From Phialocephala subalpina (taxonomy: Eukaryota > Ascomycota > Leotiomycetes > Helotiales > Mollisiaceae): 64,000 bases of DNA. Position numbers and translations under genes: made by a program. The notes below the pieces were generated by a model. The model saw only the letters and a program-made list of their open reading frames with translations, ran no database searches and was not told the origin of the DNA. The stretch spans positions 1,083,347 to 1,147,346 of the forward strand of contig FJOG01000008.1 of NCBI GenBank assembly GCA_900073065.1. The letters are read 5' to 3'. This document shows positions 56,893 through 64,000 of the stretch, one piece after another. Numbering within the stretch: position 1 is the first letter of the stretch; each line of letters begins with the position of its first letter.

Positions 56893-58655
56893 CTATGGCA
56901 AAGAGATCTTGCCACCAGTTCTCTTCTCAATATCCTCAACTATCTCGTGGATCGGTGTGATAAACGCAGAACGAGTGCGCGATCCAGTCCAGATATCGAT
57001 CGCACTCAAGATTCCCACAAGTTCCCCGTCCTGGTTGACAACCCAGGAACCTACGTCCCCTCTGTACGCAAAGTTAATAGATTGACCAACGCAGCCTGGT
57101 TCCCCAAATAGCTCATCCTCATGGGACTCCTCGCCATCGCCCCAGTGGATGTAACGCTTGAGCCTACCGACACGAGCGTGTCCACATGTTGACCTGCCGC
57201 GATGCGTCACCCGTTCCCCTGGCTGATACGATGATATCGACTGAATGAAGTCCCCTTCTTTCACTTTATAGTCCAAATGCAGCCCCCAATTTTGTTGACC
57301 GAAGTATGGAGCGATATTCCGTTGGAAGGTCGAGGGAGAATCGGTCAATGCCTAGTCCAGGTTTCGATTGCTGCCTGGATCTACTCGGCGGCCAGAAGCA
57401 TGGACAACACGGCCGATCCCACGTTTGCTGAGCTGATCTAGAAGATCAAGTGCCTGAGCTTCGCCGATAGGGGGTCCGTTTTCTTGTCGTGCAATAGCTG
57501 GAATGAGGTTCTTCGAAGCTTCGAGATCCATTGGAGCAGGATAAATGACCTTGATTGACGACAGAGGAAGCCGCCCATCAAGACTAACACCGTTGTAGTC
57601 GTTCAGAGCCCGATTGTGTCGGTCTCCGTTTCGAACAGTGTCGTATGTGGTTAGAACACAGTCGACTGATCGGCCATCGGAAAAATCGAGCTTCATCCAG
57701 CCTCCAAGGGTACAAGCTGTCTTAAACTCCTCATCGTTGATACCAATCGACGAGTCATTTTTCGGCTGCTCTGTGAGATTGAGACAATATCCAACCGACT
57801 GATAGTCCTGAATATCAGTAATGAACGACGGTGTAGCGCGCTCCACTTGTCCTGGCAGAAGCTCGAGATGAAATGCTATTTCTGGATGATCTTTTGATTG
57901 AAGCGTTGACACGATCTTAGCTTCTACCATACTCCAATTCAATTTTGAATTGGGCTTGCAGAAAACAACCACAGTAGGCTTCATCTCCTTTGGCTCGCAA
58001 TTCATCTTTCCGCGCATGTGATATGCAATTGAGGTCCACGTCCTTGGCAGCTGTTCCCGAACCATTTGAAGAACCTTTGGTTGTATATCTTCGATCGTTC
58101 CAATCAGTGATGGGTCATCTGGTATGGCGTACGATTCGTCGCGATAAGCAAGGCGTGAGTTAGTAAATTGGACATTAAAATCGTTCCGTGGCATGCCGGC
58201 GGCGATTAAGACTTGTTGGACCTCAAGCGCGGCTGCTTTGTACTAATTTATGGGTCAGCAATGCTAACAACATCGTGATCTCAAGTGAGTAATCGTCCTC
58301 AACAGGAGAATGGAAGCACGATATCACTCACGTTCCTCGGGTCGTTTCCTCTACAACGAATAGTCCAGGTATCTACTCCGTGTCCACGGTGTCCTATTCG
58401 ATAGGTCCAATACACAGATATACCTTCTTGATCGACTCCGTACTTGGTTGTGATTTCGAAGATTTGGTCATTAACTCTAAATTGTTTCGGTGTGCCCTTG
58501 AGAGAACTGACTTTCTCTGAAGATACCCCGATTGCGGATGGCCATGGGCGTGGAAGTCCTCTGGCGACCACATTGAATAGGTCTTTCCCTGCATTGTACT
58601 GCTCTATGGTGCATGCGCGCTTGTTTGTAGATTCTCGGAGAATTGGTGGTGCCAT
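56893..58655 (-). CDS. PA-clan (trypsin-like) protease-like protein, altered active site
   Basis: Exons 58332-58655 and 58242 onwards; intron 58243-58331 (GTGAGT...AAATTAG). The first ~400 residues are an uncharacterised N-terminal module (start MAPPILRESTNKRACTIEQY, later YHMRGKMNCEP, SFITDIQDYQSVGYCLNL). The frame meets a TAG at 57352-57354 and stays open for 152 more codons. Those codons carry the end of a chymotrypsin-fold domain: THRGRSTCGHARVG, then YRGDVGSWVVNQDGELVGIL and AFITPIHEIVEDIE. The usual GDSGS/GDSGG motif reads GDVGS here, so the catalytic Ser is Val. The stop may be real, or lie in an in-frame intron (for example a 57-bp one ending CTGGACTAG at 57352). Either way it is likely catalytically inactive. 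Confidence 0.6.
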
Positions 58656-60016
58656 GATGCCGACGGAATTTGTGAAGTTTGAGGAAGATGATTTATAACT
58701 CGATGTTTTTCTCGATAGTTATCAAATAAGCCTTTAATTCCGTGACTCACGAAGTTAGGCAAAAGCTGGGATAGTCTATATCGACCTCTTCGGGTAGGTA
58801 AAAAGTTGCCGATTTTGGCACGCGAGAACATCAAAATCCAATGTACGGAATGCCTTATTTCTCAAATTTCATACTCTTTTCGGTATCGCATTACAGATAC
58901 CTATTGAGCTTGCAAATGTAGTAATATAAGATTTTTATTAATTCTTCGTTGGCAGAATTGTAAATTTGTCTCATTTGCGCACCTCGCCAAAATCGGCCAC
59001 TTTTCCCCCACCCGTAGAGATCGACAGCTGGAGGCCGGTCGCTATGACCTTAAGGGATCTTTAGCCCGAATATGGTGAAGCGGCTACTTAGCGGGTTTAA
59101 AGGAGAAACGGTCCCAGACTTTGGTACCATGCCTTTACGGAGTCGGTTTGTGACTCTTCTGAGAACTTAGTATATAATTTCAAATGTTTGAACGCCCTCT
59201 GCTTTAAGAAACTTGATATTATATACACGACCAGAGGTGGCCCTTGCTTGGCATCACTAAAGATTTCCAGCACGTTCATAGCAATGGCGTACAGCCTCGA
59301 CCAAGACTCTCAAGACTTCATGAACTGCACTACATCGATATCGCAAGCTGGGAGCATGCTATACAATCAGAAGCAAAGAACAATTGCAACGGTGCAGTAC
59401 AAACAGAAGACGAAACAGCGGTCTGGCGCGTTTAATCCTACTGGCCTGGACATGCTCAAGCTCTCTTCAAGAGCATGATCTCAAGCGCTAACTGGAATAT
59501 GAATAATATTCTTCTCATGATAGCATCTGTACCCCAACACAGATGAGTGTTGTCCTCGCTCGAGGACGGACTTTGTGATGGAAGGCTTGAGCTGAAGTTG
59601 TCCCAGAAATCCGACATCGCGAGTCACGTGCGGGCACCGGCAAATGAAAGTCTTGGCGTTGCGCGTCACCAAAAAACAAATCACTTCACCGCAGATTGGA
59701 GCCAGCTTCAGCCAGGCACGTATGTAGATCCTCTTGTTGAGTATACATCAAAGGTTTGCCAGGTTTGCCCTTGATCCGAAAGATCACTATTCTTTTATTC
59801 CCGGTCTTCAGCTCCTTCCTCCAATCCCAAGAGCACGTCGGCGATAAGTGGCCTTGATGAGAAATCCGAGGTCGGGGAACCCCACCATTACATAGCAAGC
59901 GCTTGTCCCTCTTTCCTAGGTCATCGTCCACTTTCTGCCAGAGCTCTGCTCCATAACATACTCGCAGGCACGTTGCAGACTCACCGCAGGTCCTCGACGA
60001 AGCCGACTACGCAGCT
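58656..60016. other. Intergenic, no supported gene
   Basis: About 1.36 kb; ORFs are short, in conflicting frames, without domain. Confidence 0.4.
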
Positions 60017-61326
60017 ATGCCCCCTCAGCCCGACCTCCCAGACCCGGCGCACCACGACGTCGACTCGATGCTAAGTAGGAAATTCGGACGAGAGGTTGCG
60101 AATTACTTCTCTGGCAGTCCTCTGAACAGAGTATCCTTTCTGCGGGCAGACCATGGTTTCATTTCGAAAGCTCTCGTTCACCCAAGCACGTCCTTCCTTC
60201 TCTTCAACGACCTTGCACCGCTCGCGAAAGACCCTACGGTATTAGCATATGCTACACACGATGAAGTTAGACCTTTGATTGGGGAGAACCCGTTTGAGAA
60301 GGAGGAGGCGGAGTTGATCAAGGAATATAACTCTGCGATTACGTTACCGTTGGTCCTGTTTTTGGGCTTGGATGAGAGGAAGAAGGAAGGGTTCGAACAT
60401 GGGATATACAAGGGAACGCCATACTTTGCGGTGGATGTCACACCTAAGGGAACAATTGAAAAAGAGGCAAACGGTGTTATAGATGCCATGAAGGCGAAAG
60501 GTCTGCAGTTCGTGGAGGGGCGAATGCATATGACCTTGAACGCACCAGAAGGTAAATTACCCTCGCAGTGACCGAGGAGCAGAGACTGACTTCTGTAGCT
60601 GCAATCTACGCCCAAGCACGCGCCCTTCTCGACTGGAACGCACGAAATCCATTCTGCGGAGGATGTGGACAACCTACACTATCAGTCAACGCCGGAACAA
60701 AACGAGTCTGCCCACCCACCGATTACGCCTCACTACCAACCGCGCAAGGAGGAGCTACATCCGTCGAAGCGAAACCACACGAGAGGGCTGCATGTGTTAC
60801 TAGACGAGGAATCTCCAATCTGTCCTTTCCGAGAACGGATCCTACCGTTATTATGGCAGTCGTCAGCCACGACGGCAAACGCATTCTTCTCGGGCGACAG
60901 AAGAGATGGCCACCATACTGGTACAGCACATTGGCAGGGTTCTGCGAGCCAGCAGAATCAGTGGAGGAAGCTGTTCGAAGAGAAGTCTGGGAAGAGTCAG
61001 GAGTACTGCTCGGTCGTGTCGTGATTCATTCGACGCAGCCATGGCCATATCCAGCAAATTTGATGATTGGAGCAATTGGACAAGCTCTACCGGACGGTGA
61101 GAAGATCCATCTCGAGCATGATCCGGAGCTGCAAGATGCGAAGTGGGTAGAGGTAGATGAGGTCAAGGAAGCCTTGAAGGTTGGCACAAGTGGTTTGGGA
61201 GAGCCACCCGGAGAGGGGTATAAAGAGGGTGGGTTGAGACTTCCACCCAAGACCGCTATTGCGAATCAATTGCTTAGAGCTGTTGTTGGTGGATTCTTGG
61301 AGCTGAAGGAGCAGTCCAATATTTGA
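60017..61326 (+). CDS. NPY1: NADH pyrophosphatase (Nudix, NPY1/NUDT12 type)
   Basis: Hydrolyses NADH or NAD to the mononucleotide plus AMP, and can remove NAD caps from RNA in characterised relatives; in yeast the protein is peroxisomal. Two exons (60017-60551, 60599-61326) with a 47-bp intron (GTAAAT...TCTGTAG) encode 420 aa. The N-terminal domain (FSGSPLNRVSFLRADHGFIS) is the Nudix-N type. A zinc ribbon begins FCGGCGQPT and has its second Cys site in KRVCPP and ERAACV. The Nudix box is complete (GFCEPAESVEEAVRREVWEE then SGV). The SQPWPYP-type NADH motif appears as TQPWPYPANLM. The C-terminus (ELKEQSNI) has no clear SKL-type peroxisome signal. Strong family assignment; start MPPQPDLPDPAHHDVD. 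Confidence 0.93.
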
Positions 61327-61755
61327 TATATGATTTATGCTGTAGATTATGGATTGCGAGGGGTTCTAGATAGAAATGTAAATATTTAGACCTAGAAAAC
61401 TTGTGAGGTGTCTCACGATGTGGGAATCACTTGTTCATCGTCACGCCACGACAATTACGAAGCATCGCACACGTTTTGACTTTCCAGTTCTTCCAGTACA
61501 TGCCGCAAACACCTTCCGTGAGGGTATTTTGAGGCGCCGAACTTCCCCCTTAGCTTCATCCTCCTACATCATCCCACTATCTCGGGCCGGGTGGCGTCTG
61601 CTCCACCAAAACCCGCAATTGTCTGACCTTCAAGTATATATACTTTCCAAAATGTCTTCAATTGTATCTCTTCCCTTCATAGATGCTATAGATTTCATTC
61701 TGTACAAACTATCTTTCACATTAGAACATTTTATATTTAGAAGTGGGAGAACAAA
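61327..61755 (+). promoter_or_regulatory. Promoter region of the phenolic acid decarboxylase
   Basis: About 430 bp between NPY1 and the PAD start; a TATATATAC element near 61635, ~120 bp before the ATG, could be a TATA box of an inducible gene. No coding frame needed. Confidence 0.35.
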
Positions 61756-62532
61756 ATGCCAGGAGCAACACACGCTCAAACCTCCCCCTTCATCATCTCC
61801 CAATTCGACAAAGACATCCGAGACGTTCATCTCATTTACGACTACGATGCTAAAGATGCGAATGGGAAGCCTGAGAAATGGAGATATGAAATGTACCTTC
61901 CCTCCCCCTTTTCCATCCGCTTTCTTCCACATCCCCCCCTTCTCGGCTCCCTATTCACGTGATGGGCGCTGACGATTGTAGGTGGTTTTTCTCTTCCACA
62001 AGAATCGTGTACGCCATACATGGAGGACCCATGGCTGGAAGGATAAACTACCAAACAGCTTCCTACCAGTGTATAAGGCCGGGAGAGTTGTGGCAGTGTA
62101 ATTGGCTTGAAGGTTTGTCGAGTATCTGCGCCCAGCCTCCTTTTCCTTAGCGAGGTGGGAATTTGGGATGAAAGAGGAAGGGCTGATGAAAGAATAGAGA
62201 CGGGAACAATCTGTTCACTGGTATACGATATTCCGAATAAGAAGATTTCGACGTTGTTGGCATTCAGCCAGGGACATTGGGAACATCCTGAGGAGGCGCA
62301 TGGTGATAAGAGGAATCCTGGTAAGCCGCCTTTTGCTCACTCTGCATATATTTGATATGGGTGGTGACGGTTTGCTGATGACTTGATAGAGGATTTCAAG
62401 CGCTGGAGAGGACTGGCGAAGATTGGGACGCAGACCGATCGTTTCTTGCTGAATGAGCAAGCGGATATCTTGGAGCGTTTCAAGGGAAAGGGCGACTTGG
62501 TGCCCATCAAGGGGGATGAGGAGACAATTTGA
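61756..62532 (+). CDS. Phenolic acid decarboxylase
   Basis: Converts ferulic, p-coumaric or caffeic acid to the 4-vinylphenol and CO2 without a cofactor, a detoxification step for plant hydroxycinnamates; cytosolic. Four exons (61756-61892, 61982-62112, 62198-62320, 62390-62532) encode 177 aa, the normal family length. Nearly every conserved block is visible: VHLIYDYDAKDANGKPEKWR, then across splice one EM|WFFSSTRIVYAIHGGPMAGR, YQCIRPGELWQCNWLE|ETGTI, FSQGHWEHPEEAHGDKRNP, and FKRWRGLAKIGTQTDR. The Tyr pair and the Arg/Glu of the active site lie in the IYDYD, GR and NWLEETG segments. All phases fit. It is complete, so likely functional. Confidence 0.94.
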
Positions 62533-63367
62533 ACCGGAATTTTGTGTTCAGTGAGGTCAAATCTCAGTGTGGATGGGTAGAAATGCAAGGAAATTGTCAA
62601 GAAAGCGCCAACTGACATGACAGAACTGAAACAAGGCAGATCGTGAATTAATAATCCATGATGGCAAAGATATCCGGTAGCGGGTCTACCAGGTGGATCA
62701 CAGATGCCAAAGGGGTCTTCCTAGCTGCAAAATCGAGGCGAGAAGAGAGAATCTCGTATAAAAAAACTCTAGGTAGGATGTGTTTCGTGGAAATGTTCAA
62801 GAAAAGTTGCAATATTTGGTGACTTCGACAATTGGCGGGTACATCGAAACAGTACGCCTAAAACAATAGTGACACAAAATGGTACCACAAGCGGCAACAG
62901 CTTGCTTGCCGAGATGTCGCCAACTCAAAAGTATTTGAGAAAAGTGGTTGATGATCGTGCTTGCTGACTTTGATTTGGAGAAGGAAGGAAGGAAGAGAGC
63001 AACGAGAGATAAGATAAACGGGTTTCGCTTAGATAGCGCTAGGCCAAAAAGGGGCTTAAATACAAGATACGAAAACCTCACTTCAAAATACAAAAACAGT
63101 CGAGATGGCTACTGATTAATCTAATTCTTCGGTTGTTCTATATTCTGTTTGCACAAACAGAGCGAACCAGTTCAAGCAGATGTTTGCCGTTCGGGGTATT
63201 GCCGCTTGTTGGAAGGTCGAGAGCGACAGTGCATTGCATTGTTCCACGGTTCGGCATGCCGGGAAGGTCCGTGCAAAATGTCCGAATGAACGACAACCGT
63301 TCATCCCATGAGAGAACCAACATTTGCCACTGCAACCTGTAGCACGGCGCTTAGGAACCTGTCGTCA
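62533..63367. other. Intergenic, no supported gene
   Basis: About 830 bp; short frames only. Confidence 0.4.
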
Positions 63368-63585
63368 ATGGCTGAGCAAATAACCGCGGAAGCAGACCCC
63401 TTATTATCTCGATTCTATATCCTTTCGAGCTATCGCCCTCACGATAGGTCGTTTCAATTGCGCGAAGAGGGCAGAACGCGTCGCGTATTAGCAGAGCTAT
63501 CAGAGCAGTATGGTAAGTGTATGATATTCGCATTGTCTGTATTGGAGTCGGACATTGTGTAGTGAACTTCAAAGCCAAGAGCTAA
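63368..63585 (+). CDS. Short ORF, 55 aa, doubtful
   Basis: Exons 63368-63512 and 63563-63585 join by a 50-bp GT..AG intron (GTAAGT...TGTGTAG) to give a 55-residue charged protein starting MAEQITAEADPLLSRFYILS and ending NFKAKS. No domain recognised. The donor is good, but a protein this short can arise by chance; it may also be the start of a longer gene whose later exons I cannot follow. Confidence 0.3.
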
Positions 63586-64000
63586 TTACTGGCGCGAACA
63601 GGCCTCGGAACCACCTAAGGAGAGACTTAGTGTCAACGATACGGGCTTCACGGTTCTGGCGGATCCAGACGATGCCATTGCAGAGTAAATATACCTTTTA
63701 TCTGGCAAAGAGAACCACATCAAGGGAAATTGGATTCTGAGAACAAGACAACATCCCGTCAATCGAAGGACTTTGCGTACAACAAGCCGCTTGTTGGCAA
63801 AGCAAGTGCGTTAGGGCAATTGAAACACTCGGAGAGTTGCGGTCTTTGGTCGCCATATCGAGATGAAATACTGTTTCTATTTTCTTGAACTCCTTTAAGA
63901 GCGAAAGAAAGAAACACCTCCGATTACTGTGTTGCTTCTTTCTTTCTGGGAGTTGTCAATGTCCCACGGAATCTAGTACAATGATGCCAGAGTCCCACGC
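63586..64000. other. Window end, no supported gene
   Basis: Short frames only; the window is cut here. Confidence 0.3.

Noticed and set aside
1..64000. CRISPR arrays, operons, bacterial insertion sequences, rRNA
   Set aside because: None seen; the spliced genes show this is eukaryotic nuclear DNA.

Overview
The window looks like nuclear DNA of a filamentous ascomycete (Pezizomycotina, probably Leotiomycetes; the class is an inference). The evidence is small spliceosomal introns of about 48-110 bp with GT..AG ends and CTAAY/CTGAC branch points, and families typical of these fungi: a HET domain, DUF6594, 2EXR, a CorA-like channel, phenolic acid decarboxylase, GH30 galactanase and Helo/NACHT-type N-terminal domains. 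An extremely AT-rich block around 41.8-44.1 kb resembles RIP-degraded repeat DNA. It contains an assembly gap (42538-43020) bordered on both sides by the same ~55-bp sequence in inverted orientation. Exon models were rebuilt by hand from splice sites and frame continuity.

Layout. 1.7-9 kb is housekeeping: an auxilin/SWA2-type J protein (minus), two very small spliced single-span membrane proteins, and a DUF1688/Urc4 protein. 9.9-12.9 kb is a broken membrane-domain plus HET-domain gene. 15.8-22.2 kb holds a secreted GH30 galactanase, a frameshifted ABM-like dimeric-barrel protein, a DUF6594 membrane protein, and a two-domain gene with a retropepsin-like DTGS site. 23.4-34 kb holds a large membrane glycoprotein, a GT32 DXD mannosyltransferase, a GT2-type glycosyltransferase and a membrane-anchored GH5 protein: three adjacent carbohydrate-active genes. 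36.3-41.2 kb holds a 2EXR protein and a Helo/NACHT-N type protein. After the AT-rich block come a small secreted protein right at its edge (44.4 kb), a six-exon protein kinase-like/vWA fusion (45.4-48.7 kb) and a CorA-like transporter. 53.8-58.7 kb is accessory: a degraded KP4-like secreted protein, a perfect 250-bp tandem duplication, a 2EXR protein and a PA-clan protease-like protein with an altered catalytic motif. 60-62.5 kb holds an NPY1-type NADH pyrophosphatase and a phenolic acid decarboxylase.

Themes. Housekeeping or conserved enzyme genes (SWA2, URC4, glycosyltransferases, NPY1, PAD) alternate with fast-evolving self/non-self or host-interaction genes, several visibly broken. Three loci need restoration of single bases, each at or near short base runs, to keep conserved frames open. 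This could be real pseudogenisation or assembly indel error. The kinase-like/vWA fusion that has lost the DFG aspartate is the most unusual intact gene.
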